Source: Bacteroidales bacterium UBA6248
GTDB taxonomy: Bacteria > Bacteroidota > Bacteroidia > Bacteroidales > Lentimicrobiaceae
Direction: 5' to 3'
Assembly: GCA_002441345.1 (NCBI GenBank)
Contig: DJVU01000081.1
Span: 687-64,686 of the forward strand
DNA: 64,000 nt
The notes under the pieces were generated by a model, which worked only from the letters and a program-made list of their open reading frames with translations, did no database searches and was not told the origin of the DNA. Every line of letters begins with the position of its first letter. Position 1 is the first letter of the stretch. This document shows positions 1 through 8,496 of the stretch, in pieces. The translations under genes and the position numbers were made by a program.

Positions 1-101
1 AAGAAGAAATAGAAAACAACCATGATCAGCAACAGGAAGATCAGGGAACTGTATCCGCTGCCACCTTCCTGGGGGGCCATCAGCAATGTGTTTGTAAGCA
101 T
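1..101 (-). CDS. yajC: YajC, preprotein translocase accessory subunit (5' end only)
   Basis: The reverse strand from the ATG at 101 reads MLTNTLLMAPQEGGSG followed by a run of hydrophobic residues ending in VVFYFF, the usual YajC start: a short glycine-rich periplasmic tail and then the single membrane helix. YajC associates with SecDF and the Sec translocon in the inner membrane. Only 33 codons lie in the window; the cytoplasmic domain is outside it. It sits 34 nt downstream of the DUF1573 gene, and nusB-DUF1573-yajC is a gene order common in Bacteroidota, which supports the call for so short a piece. Confidence 0.8.
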   Translation of the reverse strand, partial: MLTNTLLMAPQEGGSGYSSLIFLLLIMVVFYFF

Positions 102-135
102 TGTTTCAAAAGTTTGGGTTAATAATAAGTTCTGA

Positions 136-624
136 TTACCGGTTCACCTCTTCAGGAAGGATCACCTGAGCCTTGATACGCAACACCTGACTGTTCGGCT
201 GGGTATTGCTGATAATTGTAATGGTTTTATTCTGGAATCCCCTGCGGCGTTCGCTGTCGAATTTCACGGAAATTTTTCCGCTTTCGCCCGGTTTTACAGG
301 AGTACGCGGAAAGTCGGGAACGGTACATCCGCAGGAGGAGCTCACCTTTGAAATAAGGAGGTCCGATTTGCCGGAGTTCACAAATTTGAAATTGTACGAA
401 ACCTTTTCGCCTTGAATCACCCGTCCGAAATCATGAAAATCGGTTTCAAATTCAAGAACGGGCAGTTTCCCGGTTTCCGGGTTACCACCGGCGGTATTGG
501 GATTATTCACAATATCTGAAGGGAGAAGATTCCGGCTGTCATTCCGGTTACCGCAGGAAGAAATGCCTGTCACGAATGCCGTGGCCGAAATGAGAATAAG
601 TGCTTTGTAAAAAAACTGTCTCAT
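136..624 (-). CDS. DUF1573 domain lipoprotein
   Basis: Protein of 162 residues with a lipoprotein signal (Lys7, hydrophobic stretch, SSC with the lipidated Cys at about 24), then a linker rich in Asn and Gly, then a DUF1573 immunoglobulin-like domain from about residue 55. The family pattern is present: a DFG(R) segment near 65-68, YNFKFVNSGKSDL, and the CGCT motif with its two cysteines near residue 100. DUF1573 proteins are secreted, PapD-like beta-sandwich proteins of Bacteroidota; their role is not established. The gene lies between nusB (with a GNAT gene in between) and yajC on the same strand, so it is probably cotranscribed. Confidence 0.85.
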   Translation of the reverse strand: MRQFFYKALILISATAFVTGISSCGNRNDSRNLLPSDIVNNPNTAGGNPETGKLPVLEFETDFHDFGRVIQGEKVSYNFKFVNSGKSDLLISKVSSSCGCTVPDFPRTPVKPGESGKISVKFDSERRRGFQNKTITIISNTQPNSQVLRIKAQVILPEEVNR

Positions 625-794
625 AGCTGTTTTAGAAAAATCATTTTATCCGCAGAGGACACCGCAAAGGTAATCAAAAACACGTGACGCTGTTTCATAA
701 ACGCACGACATATTCATTTAACAGGATTATCCGGAATGAACAAGAAGCAGACCGCCAAAGGTTTATCCGCCGGGCACGGATTATGGATAAAATG

Positions 795-1235
795 TTACAG
801 TGCGGATAAATCCCTGATAATAAACACATCGTAATCACCCAGAGGGCGAAAACCAGCTTCGGCATATAGCTTGAGTGCCGGAAGATTGTTGCGGTGAACT
901 TCAATTTTAATCTGATAACCGTCGGCTCTGGCAATTTCTATGCTTTTTTCGAGAAGCAGTCTGGCTAATCCCCTGCCCCTGTGCGATCCGGCAATTCCGA
1001 AATGATGCAGGTACGTACGGCGGCGGTCGTTTGTAAGCCAGGAAGTGCCGATGAGGGTGTTGCAGTCGTCGGTCATCAGCAAAAGGTGAGCTCCGGATTT
1101 AATTGTATTACAGATCACTTCCAGGGTATCACCCCTGTGGCTGCCGCCCAATCCGTTTTCGTTCCAGAAAGCTTCAACGGCCCGAAAGTCGTCCGGTGTA
1201 AATTCCCTGATTTGTATTTCCGGATACGTATTCAT
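795..1235 (-). CDS. GNAT family N-acetyltransferase
   Basis: Protein of 146 residues with the GNAT acetyl-CoA binding motif A, HFGIAGSHRGRGLARLLL, at about residues 78-95 (pattern Q/R-x-x-G-x-G/A) and the C-terminal segment EVHRNNLPALKLYAEAGF that is typical of RimI-like enzymes. It should transfer an acetyl group from acetyl-CoA to an amine; the substrate cannot be read from the sequence. The start is 8 nt after the nusB stop codon, so the gene is in the nusB operon, in a place where many relatives go directly from nusB to DUF1573. Confidence 0.85.
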   Translation of the reverse strand: MNTYPEIQIREFTPDDFRAVEAFWNENGLGGSHRGDTLEVICNTIKSGAHLLLMTDDCNTLIGTSWLTNDRRRTYLHHFGIAGSHRGRGLARLLLEKSIEIARADGYQIKIEVHRNNLPALKLYAEAGFRPLGDYDVFIIRDLSAL

Positions 1236-1243
1236 AAAAGGAT

Positions 1244-2206
1244 TTATTCCAGAAGTCCCCGGCCCGACTTTTTTATTGCTCCGCTTTCGCGAAGGTCAGA
1301 AACCAGTTTATCGAGCATACCGTTTACAAACTGCCGGCTGCGGGGGGTACTATACTCTTTGGATATTTCGATGTATTCGTTGATGGTAACCTTAACGGGG
1401 ATAGACGGAAATTCCGCGAATTCGCAAAGAGCCATTTTCAGGATAATGACATCCAGAACGGCAATTCTTTCAAGTTCCCAGTTCTGAGCTCTTAAGGCGA
1501 TAAGTTTTCCGGATTCTTCGCTGTTAAGGATTGTTTTCCTGAAAAGTTTTAAAACAAAATCCCTGATCAGGTCGTCCCCTTCCTCATCTGGATTAATCAT
1601 AAGAGGCGGAAGAGCCTGATACTCATCCATGGTGGCCGTCCATTTACGGAAAGTTTTGGCAACCATAGTGGCAGCGGTATCGATATCATCGGCCCAATGG
1701 ATGTTTTTCTCTTCGAATATGCTTGTAAAAGCCTCATTGTTAAACATGAAATCGGCAAACATTGCAAGTACAATGTCTTTGTCGTTGCGATAGGAAGCCA
1801 CAGGGGCGCTCATATAACTGGCATACATCTCCGAATTCCGGAAATTATTGTAGATTTTACGAAACGTTTCCTGATAATCAGCCCATGAGATTTTCAGTCT
1901 GCCAATATGTTTCTGGAGATCCCGGTTACCGGCAAGTTGCTTCAGGAAGGCATTTTCAATAAAGCGGGTATTAGGGTTAAGCTCTTCGGGTGTGGGAAGA
2001 AATTTCTGACGGGCGTCTTCAAGTCTGTTTTCAGCAAAATCCCTCGTTTCCAGAATCGCGGAAAGCAGGTGAATGTATAAGTCGTAAATGCTTTCAATAC
2101 TTGAAAGCAGGCCCTTCTCAATAAGGTTGACCTGGCTGTCGGAGGTTTGGAAATATGCGTACAATGATTGTAGCACCTTGATCCTTAAATGCCTTCTGCT
2201 TAGCAT
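1244..2206 (-). CDS. nusB: Transcription antitermination factor NusB
   Basis: Protein of 320 residues when started at the ATG at 2206 (MLSRRHLRIKVLQSLYAY); an in-frame upstream start would add 13 unlikely residues. The first 20 residues are the typical Bacteroidota NusB start. The NusB helical RNA-binding fold lies in the C-terminal third (about residues 215-310): ELERIAVLDVIILKMALCE, FPSIPVKVTINEYIEISKEYS and RQFVNGMLDKL. The length is normal for this phylum, whose NusB carries a long N-terminal extension compared with the roughly 140-residue E. coli protein. NusB binds boxA RNA with NusE (S10) to make rRNA transcription resistant to termination. Confidence 0.93.
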   Translation of the reverse strand: MLSRRHLRIKVLQSLYAYFQTSDSQVNLIEKGLLSSIESIYDLYIHLLSAILETRDFAENRLEDARQKFLPTPEELNPNTRFIENAFLKQLAGNRDLQKHIGRLKISWADYQETFRKIYNNFRNSEMYASYMSAPVASYRNDKDIVLAMFADFMFNNEAFTSIFEEKNIHWADDIDTAATMVAKTFRKWTATMDEYQALPPLMINPDEEGDDLIRDFVLKLFRKTILNSEESGKLIALRAQNWELERIAVLDVIILKMALCEFAEFPSIPVKVTINEYIEISKEYSTPRSRQFVNGMLDKLVSDLRESGAIKKSGRGLLE

Positions 2207-2526
2207 GAAAAAAATTGTAAATGAACTGAAAATTTGCGGCTGCAAAAATACATTTTTAACCCGATATACTCACATAAATCGCAGAACAAAGGCGCAAGGA
2301 CCGGAAAAACTGCACGATAAATTTGTACTAAGCTGACTTACCGGGCATTAAAATTAGTTCAATCCGACATTCCGAAAGGTATCCTGCAAGGGTAAACATT
2401 GAATTATTTATTTAAACTCCCAACGTATTTACAATATAAATATATTATGTTTTACACTATTATTTTATTTGTATTAGACTGATTTACTGTCATATACCAA
2501 AATAATTATAAGTTTTTTTAAGATTT
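2207..2526. other. Intergenic region between divergent nusB and DUF3276 gene
   Basis: AT-rich divergent region with no credible ORF. The right end carries the promoter annotated at 2527. I see no strong hairpin or repeat here. Confidence 0.6.
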
Positions 2527-2558
2527 TTGTCGATCCGGTTGAATTTTAAATAATTTTG
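2527..2558 (+). promoter_or_regulatory. Bacteroidota-type promoter of the DUF3276 gene
   Basis: TTG at 2527-2529 and TAATTTTG at 2551-2558, separated by 21 nt, match the Bacteroidota -33 (TTG) and -7 (TAnnTTTG) elements. Transcription would start near 2565, giving a leader of about 25 nt before the ATG at 2590. Confidence 0.7.
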
Positions 2559-2589
2559 CATTGCAACCAAAAAACAACAAACAACGAAC

Positions 2590-2928
2590 ATGGAAGAAAC
2601 CAGCAACACCCTTCATCAGGGCGATGTATATTCCAATGCTATTAAAGCGGGCAAGAGGACCTATTTTTTCGATGTTAAGCTCACCCGGTCTGAAGAGAAG
2701 TACATAACCATTACCGAAAGCAAGCGCAAGTATGATGAGGGGCAGGAGAAGTATTTCTATGAGAAGCATAAAATTTTTCTTTATCGTGAAGATTTCAGGA
2801 ATTTCGTCACAGGCCTGGCTGAAGCTATTGCGTTTATAGGAACCGAAGACGATGTTGCGGAATTCCGCGAACTGAGTTCAGAAATTCTTGAAAAATCCAG
2901 CCGTATTGCCGACGAATTAGCCAATTAA
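2590..2928 (+). CDS. DUF3276 / PUR-family nucleic-acid-binding protein
   Basis: Acidic protein of 112 residues containing one PUR (purine-rich element binding) repeat: about residues 9-35 (GDVYSNAIKAGKRTYFFDVK) then KYITITESKRKY and FLYREDFRNFVTGLAEAI, i.e. four strands followed by a helix. Members from Bacteroides and Borrelia (BpuR) form PUR dimers that bind single-stranded DNA or RNA; here that role is inferred from the family. It is monocistronic, between divergent nusB and parA, behind a good promoter, as expected for an abundant small housekeeping protein. Confidence 0.85.
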   Translation: MEETSNTLHQGDVYSNAIKAGKRTYFFDVKLTRSEEKYITITESKRKYDEGQEKYFYEKHKIFLYREDFRNFVTGLAEAIAFIGTEDDVAEFRELSSEILEKSSRIADELAN

Positions 2929-2967
2929 ACCGACTTACTTACTTGCGGGCAAACCAAAAGCTCTCCA

Positions 2968-3003
2968 GGGATAAGTCCGGGGCTGTGGGATAAGCCCGGG
3001 GCT
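2968..3003. repeat. 17-nt imperfect direct repeat with hairpin
   Basis: GGGATAAGTCCGGGGCT at 2968-2984 is repeated at 2987-3003 as GGGATAAGCCCGGGGCT, one mismatch, period 19. The second copy also forms a hairpin with TAAGCC at 2991-2996 and GGCTTA at 3000-3005. There is no T-run next to it, so it is not a standard terminator for the DUF3276 gene. Confidence 0.6.
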
Positions 3004-3284
3004 TACTCCGGAAATAACAAGCGCTTATCCGCTCCTCTAATGCGTAAAGTCAGCAGTTCACCGGGCTTTAATCAATTAATTCTGTCTTAATACCTGAGGA
3101 TACCGGGAGTTGATACCGGATCATGGGAACAGCCCGTTTCGTTTTCCCGGCTATTCTGCCATCGCATTTCTGTTGCAGTAATTCTGAGCGGCAAATCGCT
3201 TTCCCGGGGTTATTGCCGGCCGGCGGTTCCCATTTTTTTATCAACACCCTGCACCGGCCGGAATAGATGTGGAATAAAAATATG

Positions 3285-3292
3285 TACCTTTG
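3285..3292 (+). promoter_or_regulatory. Putative -7 element of parA
   Basis: TACCTTTG matches TAnnTTTG, about 66 nt before the parA ATG at 3359. No clear TTG is found 19-21 nt upstream, so support rests on one box. Confidence 0.45.
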
Positions 3293-3358
3293 TCAGACAT
3301 TCGGGCATAACTATTTCTCAACAAACTAATGCCCTTCCAAACAGACAACTCGCTGAAA

Positions 3359-4174
3359 ATGGGAAAAATAATCGCTGTCGCCAATCAAAAGGGTGGAGTA
3401 GGAAAAACAACAACCGCTATAAACCTTGGCGCTGCTCTTGCTGTACTTGAATACCGCTCGCTTATTATAGATGCTGACCCTCAGGCAAATTCAACATCTG
3501 GTGTAGGCTTTGATCCCAAAAATATTAAAACAAGCATTTACGAATGTCTGATGGATGAAGTGGAGCCATTGAATATCATACTTTCCACTTCCACGCCAAA
3601 TCTGGATCTTTTACCGGCGCACATCGATCTTGTAGGGGCAGAGATTGAGATGATCAACCAGCCTAACAGGGAATTCATGATGCGGAAGGTATTACATAAA
3701 ATCAAGGATGAATATGATTTCATGATCATCGATTGCTCCCCTTCCCTTGGCCTGATAACAGTCAACTCCCTGGTTGCCGCCGATTCGGTTATTATACCGG
3801 TTCAATGCGAATACTTTGCTCTTGAGGGACTGGGAAAACTGCTTAATACCATCAAGATTGTTCAGCAGAGGCTCAATACCTCTCTTGATATTGAAGGCAT
3901 TCTGCTCACAATGTACGATTCCAGGCTCAGGCTCTCGAACCAGGTTGTGGATGAGGTAAAAGCCCATTTTCAGGACATGGTCTTTGAAACCCTTATTAAC
4001 AGGAACACCAAACTGGGCGAAGCTCCAAGTTTCGGGGAGACCATCATCATGCACGACATCAACAGTACCGGAGCAATCAGTTACCTGAATCTGGCCCGCG
4101 AAATACTTCAGAAAAACAATCTGACCAGGATAAAATCATCGGAAAAACAAATCAAATCTGAAAATGAATCCTAA
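3359..4174 (+). CDS. parA: ParA/Soj chromosome-partitioning ATPase
   Basis: Protein of 271 residues from the ATG at 3359 (MGKIIAVANQKGGVGKTTT); an in-frame ATG at 3329 would add ten residues not typical of the family. The deviant Walker A motif KGGVGKTTT is at residues 11-19, the A' motif is in LIIDADPQANST and Walker B in FMIIDCSPSLG. ParA binds DNA non-specifically in its ATP state and, stimulated by ParB, segregates the replication origin region. The 3' end overlaps parB by 11 nt, so the two are translationally coupled. Confidence 0.96.
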   Translation: MGKIIAVANQKGGVGKTTTAINLGAALAVLEYRSLIIDADPQANSTSGVGFDPKNIKTSIYECLMDEVEPLNIILSTSTPNLDLLPAHIDLVGAEIEMINQPNREFMMRKVLHKIKDEYDFMIIDCSPSLGLITVNSLVAADSVIIPVQCEYFALEGLGKLLNTIKIVQQRLNTSLDIEGILLTMYDSRLRLSNQVVDEVKAHFQDMVFETLINRNTKLGEAPSFGETIIMHDINSTGAISYLNLAREILQKNNLTRIKSSEKQIKSENES

Positions 4175-5054
4175 AAAGAAAGCCCTTGGACGCGGGCTTA
4201 GCGCCATTCTTGAAAGCCCGGAAACCGACATCACCTCAAGTGACATTTCCGGCAATTTTGTTGCAGGCGCCATTGCATCGCTGCCCATCAACCAGATTGA
4301 ATCCAATCCCTTTCAGCCGCGCGAAGAGTTTGACGAGGAAGCGCTGAATGAGCTTGCCGATTCCATCCGGGAACAGGGAATCATTCAGCCCATCACCGTA
4401 AGGAAAATGGGATATGACAAGTATCAGCTTATCTCCGGTGAACGCAGGCTGAAAGCTTCGAAAATAGCGGGCCTCGATATTATACCCTGCTACATTCGCA
4501 TTGCCAACGACCAGCAGATGCTCGAAATGGCTCTGGTTGAGAACATCCAGCGCGAAAATCTGAATGCACTTGAAATTGCCATCAGCTATCAGCGGCTGAT
4601 AGAGGAATGTGAGCTTACACAGGAAGAGCTTAGTCAGCGCGTCGGAAAAAACAGAACCACCGTTACCAATTATATCCGGCTGCTCAAACTTCCGGCCGAA
4701 CTTCAGGTTGCCATCCGCGACAACAAACTGAGCATGGGCCATGCACGGGCACTTATCAGCATTGATGATGAGGAAACCCAGGTGACCATCCTTAAGAATA
4801 TCGTAACCAAAGACCTCTCGGTTCGCGAGGTGGAAGAAATCGTACGCAATCTCAACAAGCAACCGGCTTCCCCAAAGGAAAAAGTCAGCGTTCAGCTTCC
4901 GGCCGGGCTGAATTCGGTTCGTGAAAACGTCGCCGGAAGATTCAACACCAGGGTGAATGTCCAAATTAACCAGCGCGGCAAAGGGAATATCGTTATAAGT
5001 TTCAGTTCACAAAAACAACTGGAGAACATACTTAACGAACTTGCTTCACGTTAA
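4164..5054 (+). CDS. parB: ParB/Spo0J centromere-binding CTPase
   Basis: Protein of 296 residues. The N-terminal CTP-binding domain shows LPINQIESNPFQPREEF (about 39-55), ISGERRLKASKIAG and ALVENIQRENLNALEIA; the helix-turn-helix follows (LTQEELSQRVGKNRTTVTNY), then a linker and C-terminal dimerisation domain. ParB loads at parS sites as a CTP-dependent sliding clamp and stimulates ParA. Basic start MNPKKKALGRGLSAI is the usual ParA-contacting N-terminus. No parS site was recognised in the window. Confidence 0.96.
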   Translation: MNPKKKALGRGLSAILESPETDITSSDISGNFVAGAIASLPINQIESNPFQPREEFDEEALNELADSIREQGIIQPITVRKMGYDKYQLISGERRLKASKIAGLDIIPCYIRIANDQQMLEMALVENIQRENLNALEIAISYQRLIEECELTQEELSQRVGKNRTTVTNYIRLLKLPAELQVAIRDNKLSMGHARALISIDDEETQVTILKNIVTKDLSVREVEEIVRNLNKQPASPKEKVSVQLPAGLNSVRENVAGRFNTRVNVQINQRGKGNIVISFSSQKQLENILNELASR

Positions 5055-5076
5055 TCCGGGACAGCTTATCCGTAAA

Positions 5077-5703
5077 ATGAAATGTATCTCAACCATCAAC
5101 CGCCCGATTAAAGGATTAGCAGTCCAGTTGATGGTTGTTGCCCTGCTTTTGTATGCAGGGATTCCCGAAATACACGCCCAGGAAACCCGTAAACCGGATA
5201 CGGCTTCTGAAGCCGATCAAACGGTTCCTGAACTGCATTCGCCGCACAAGGCAACCATCTATTCGCTGGCACTGCCGGGTCTCGGTCAGGCTTACAACAG
5301 GAAATACTGGAAAATTCCGGTAATCTATGCCGGTTTCGGATACCTGGGTTACACCATAAAGCTGAATGCCGATGAAATGAATAAATTTACCGAAGCTTAT
5401 CAGTATGTCACCAGCGGAAATACGGAACCCACTGACAATGAATACGTAATACGCTATCCAAATCCAAACGACCTGCTCAGAGGCAGGGATTTTTACCGCA
5501 GAAAAGTAGAACTTCATATCATCTACAGCGCAGCATGGTATATTTTAAATGTACTGGATGCCACTGTGGATGCACACTTTTTCGACTACGACATCTCCGA
5601 CAATCTGTCGATGCGGGTCGATCCGGTTTTTTTGCCGGACAGAATCTCTGGTGCCGGAAGAATTGCACCGGCAACAGGCATAAGACTTAGTCTGAATTTT
5701 TGA
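5077..5703 (+). CDS. DUF5683 domain protein, envelope
   Basis: Protein of 208 residues from the ATG at 5077; the open frame extends upstream to a TTG inside parB, but only the later start gives a plausible N-terminus (hydrophobic stretch LAVQLMVVALLLYAGIPEIHAQ, signal or anchor). The DUF5683 signature follows: HKATIYSLALPGLGQAYNRKYWKIP with a possible membrane helix after it, and a C-terminal region ending in RLSLNF, an outer-membrane-like terminal strand. Function is unknown. Position directly after parAB is common in Bacteroidales. Confidence 0.82.
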   Translation: MKCISTINRPIKGLAVQLMVVALLLYAGIPEIHAQETRKPDTASEADQTVPELHSPHKATIYSLALPGLGQAYNRKYWKIPVIYAGFGYLGYTIKLNADEMNKFTEAYQYVTSGNTEPTDNEYVIRYPNPNDLLRGRDFYRRKVELHIIYSAAWYILNVLDATVDAHFFDYDISDNLSMRVDPVFLPDRISGAGRIAPATGIRLSLNF

Positions 5704-5719
5704 ACAAAAACGCAGCATT

Positions 5720-6460
5720 TTGAACATTGCATTATCAGGATACGGAAGAATGGGCAAGGAAGTGGAAAAAGCCGCTTTAGCCCGCGGGCATCAGATTATT
5801 ACAAGACTCGATTCGCCCGATGACTGGAAGCGGTTTGCTCCGGCAACGGGAGACTCCCTTGCAGTAATTGACTTCAGCACACCCGGATCAGCATTTTTTG
5901 CCGTAAACCGGTGTTTCGATCTGGGACTTCCCGTTGTTTCAGGCACAACAGGCTGGAACGACCGCCTTGAACAGGCCAGAGAAAGATGTCTCAGAGAAGG
6001 CCAGTCGTTCTTTTATGCTCCGAATTTCAGCATCGGAGTGAACATCTTTTTTGAGCTCAACCGAACTCTTGCCCGATTTATGGAAAACCTGCAGAGTTAT
6101 TCCGCATCGGTTCATGAAATTCATCATATCCATAAGCTGGATGCTCCAAGCGGAACTGCCATTGCACTTGCATCCGGGATAATTGAATCAAACGCCAGGT
6201 ACAACCGATGGCAGCCGGGCGCCGGAAAAGACAATGGTCTGATTCCTGTGAGCAGCGACCGGACCGGAGAAATCCCCGGCACACATTTTGTTACATGGAG
6301 CGGTCCAGCAGACACGATCGAGCTGAAACACACCGCGCACAACCGACAGGGGTTTGCCCAGGGAGCCGTGATGGCTGCCGAATGGATTCAGGGCCGCACC
6401 GGAGTGTTCGGAATGGCCGACCTGCTTGGTCTTGGTCAGACCAGCGATAAAAAACATTAA
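5720..6460 (+). CDS. dapB: 4-hydroxy-tetrahydrodipicolinate reductase
   Basis: Protein of 246 residues that reduces hydroxy-tetrahydrodipicolinate with NAD(P)H in the diaminopimelate/lysine pathway. The Rossmann motif is at the very N-terminus (MNIALSGYGRMGKEV), the family motif is HEIHHIHKLDAPSGTA (about 133-148) with the catalytic His and Lys, and the C-terminus is GVFGMADLLGL. The start is TTG at 5720: no ATG lies between the preceding stop and the Rossmann strand, and starting here puts the strand at residue 2 as in relatives. It is 16 nt after the DUF5683 stop. Confidence 0.93.
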   Translation: MNIALSGYGRMGKEVEKAALARGHQIITRLDSPDDWKRFAPATGDSLAVIDFSTPGSAFFAVNRCFDLGLPVVSGTTGWNDRLEQARERCLREGQSFFYAPNFSIGVNIFFELNRTLARFMENLQSYSASVHEIHHIHKLDAPSGTAIALASGIIESNARYNRWQPGAGKDNGLIPVSSDRTGEIPGTHFVTWSGPADTIELKHTAHNRQGFAQGAVMAAEWIQGRTGVFGMADLLGLGQTSDKKH

Positions 6461-6502
6461 TATTGCATCTTCAGCCTATTAAGATCATTCTAAAGCAAAA
6501 TT

Positions 6503-8011
6503 ATGTCACCAAACATCATCCTGATTCTCATTCTGATCTTTTTTCCTGTTCTACTATGGAAAACGTTTCAATCAGCAGGCTATGAAGGCTGGAAATCGGT
6601 CATTCCCGTGTATAATTACTACCTGTGGCTGAAAATAATAGATAAACCGCTGTGGTGGTTTATTTTTCTAGCCATGCCTTTCATCAATGCCTTTATGGTA
6701 ATGCTGATGGTAGTTGAAACGCTTAAGTGTTACAAAATACACAGTCTCGGGCAGCAAGCCCTGGCAGTAATTTTCCCCTACGCCTATCTTCCCTGGCTGG
6801 GGACAAAAAAAGCCGGTGACTATACCATACCTTCAAAAAGGGAAAAAGTTAAAAAGTCAGCCACGCGCGAATGGGTGGATGCCATCATTTTTGCGGTAAT
6901 TGCGGCATCTATCATACGGATATTTATGATAGAAGCCTACACCATTCCCACACCTTCCATGGAAAAGTCTCTGCTTGTCGGCGATTTCCTGTTTGTCAGC
7001 AAACTCAGCTATGGCCCTAAAATTCCCAACACTCCCATTGCCTTTCCGTTTGTGCATCATACAATGCCCCTCACACAAAGCACAAAATCCTATGTGGAGT
7101 GGGTAAAACTTCCGTTTTACCGGTTTCCCGGACTTACCAAAATCAAGAATAACGATGTGGTGGTTTTCAATTACCCCGACGGTGATACCGTTGCCCTTAA
7201 GGTTCAGAATCAAAGTTATTATGCTTTGGTAAGGGATTACACCAGGCAGAGGGTATGGACCGACAAGGTGAACTTCGGCGACATCGTTTATCGTCCGGTC
7301 GACAAACGAGAAAACTACATCAAACGCTGTCTGGCAATTCCAGGCGACACACTTGAGATCATCGACCAGGTGGTGTACATCAATGGAAGGGCTGCAGAAC
7401 TGCCCGAACAGGCTCAATTCAGGTATATTATCCGAACCGATGGTACACGAATCAACCCGATGGCGCTCGAAAAACTGGGCGTTACGGACGACATCTCCAT
7501 TGTAGGGCCCGATGAGATAATGTTAACGCTGACTGCTCCGGCCGCTGAAAAGATCCGCTCCTTTGTTAATGTGAAAGAAGTAAAGAAGATCGTTCAGCCC
7601 AAAGGATTCTGGCAACCGTACATATTCCCCTTCGATTCCGCGTATGCATGGAACGTTGACAATTACGGACCTGTTGTAATTCCTAAAGCAGGCGCAACCG
7701 TTGAGATCAATCCAAAGAACATTGTTCTTTACGAACGCATCATAAAGAACTACGAATTAAATGACCTTGAAGTAAGCGGCAATACCGTTTTAATTAACGG
7801 GAAGCCTGCAACATCCTACACTTTCCGTATGGATTATTACTGGATGATGGGCGACAACCGGCTCAACTCAGCCGATTCCAGATTCTGGGGATTTGTACCT
7901 CAGGACCATATTGTAGGCAAGGCGGTTTTTGTCTGGCTTTCGCTCGACAACAGAAAGCCGCTCTTTGGAGGAAAAATAAGGTTTAACAAGCTTTTCAGGA
8001 CAATTCATTAA
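6503..8011 (+). CDS. lepB: Signal peptidase I (Bacteroidota long form)
   Basis: Protein of 502 residues. The first 100 residues hold three membrane helices of a DUF5684-like region. After a basic linker comes a helix (about 124-142) and the peptidase domain with catalytic Ser152 in TPSMEKSLLVGD and catalytic Lys274 in YIKRCLAIPGD; box E is MMGDNRLNSADSR near the C-terminus. It cleaves signal peptides of exported proteins at the periplasmic face. Length is normal for this phylum, with insertions between the Ser and Lys boxes. Confidence 0.95.
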   Translation: MSPNIILILILIFFPVLLWKTFQSAGYEGWKSVIPVYNYYLWLKIIDKPLWWFIFLAMPFINAFMVMLMVVETLKCYKIHSLGQQALAVIFPYAYLPWLGTKKAGDYTIPSKREKVKKSATREWVDAIIFAVIAASIIRIFMIEAYTIPTPSMEKSLLVGDFLFVSKLSYGPKIPNTPIAFPFVHHTMPLTQSTKSYVEWVKLPFYRFPGLTKIKNNDVVVFNYPDGDTVALKVQNQSYYALVRDYTRQRVWTDKVNFGDIVYRPVDKRENYIKRCLAIPGDTLEIIDQVVYINGRAAELPEQAQFRYIIRTDGTRINPMALEKLGVTDDISIVGPDEIMLTLTAPAAEKIRSFVNVKEVKKIVQPKGFWQPYIFPFDSAYAWNVDNYGPVVIPKAGATVEINPKNIVLYERIIKNYELNDLEVSGNTVLINGKPATSYTFRMDYYWMMGDNRLNSADSRFWGFVPQDHIVGKAVFVWLSLDNRKPLFGGKIRFNKLFRTIH

Positions 8012-8030
8012 TATCAAAAAAAACAAAATC

Positions 8031-8474
8031 ATGATTACCGGAGAAATTCAGACCGATAAGGGGGTAATGAAAGTTATGTTTTACGAAAACGACGCCCCGA
8101 ATACTGTTGCAAATTTTGTAAAACTTTCGAAAAGCGGATTTTACGACGGACTCACTTTTCACAGAGTTATTCCCGGCTTTGTAATCCAGGGCGGTTGTCC
8201 GCACGGTACCGGTGCCGGGGGCCCGGGATACTCCATTAACTGCGAACTTGACGGCGACAATCAATACCACGACAGGGGTGTGCTGTCAATGGCTCATGCC
8301 GGCCGTAACACGGGAGGATCCCAGTTTTTCATTTGCCATAACCGCGAGAACACGCAGCACCTTGACCGCAATCACACGTGCTTCGGAAAAGTATACGAAG
8401 GCCTTGATGTGATCGATAAAATTCGTGCAGGCGACAAAATCCACTCCATAAAAATCACCGAATCCAACGGTTAA
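8031..8474 (+). CDS. Cyclophilin-type peptidyl-prolyl isomerase
   Basis: Protein of 147 residues without a signal peptide, so probably cytoplasmic. The cyclophilin core is complete: NFVKLSKSGFYDGLTFHRVIPGFVIQGG (catalytic Arg in FHRV), then GVLSMAHAGRNTGGSQFFIC and HLDRNHTCFGKVYEG. It catalyses cis-trans isomerisation of X-Pro bonds. It lies 19 nt after lepB and 22 nt before the DUF4412 gene on the same strand. The length matches the short bacterial PpiB type. Confidence 0.93.
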   Translation: MITGEIQTDKGVMKVMFYENDAPNTVANFVKLSKSGFYDGLTFHRVIPGFVIQGGCPHGTGAGGPGYSINCELDGDNQYHDRGVLSMAHAGRNTGGSQFFICHNRENTQHLDRNHTCFGKVYEGLDVIDKIRAGDKIHSIKITESNG

Positions 8475-8496
8475 TTCACTTAAAAGTTAATAAAAC

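Larger units (their letters stand above)
2929..3358. other. Intergenic region upstream of parAB
   Basis: 430 nt with no gene. It is GC-rich compared with the other gaps and contains the direct repeat annotated at 2968, a palindrome GCCGGCCGGC near 3217 and the parA -7 box. A parS-like palindrome (GTTTCACGTGAAAC type) was looked for and not seen. Confidence 0.6.
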
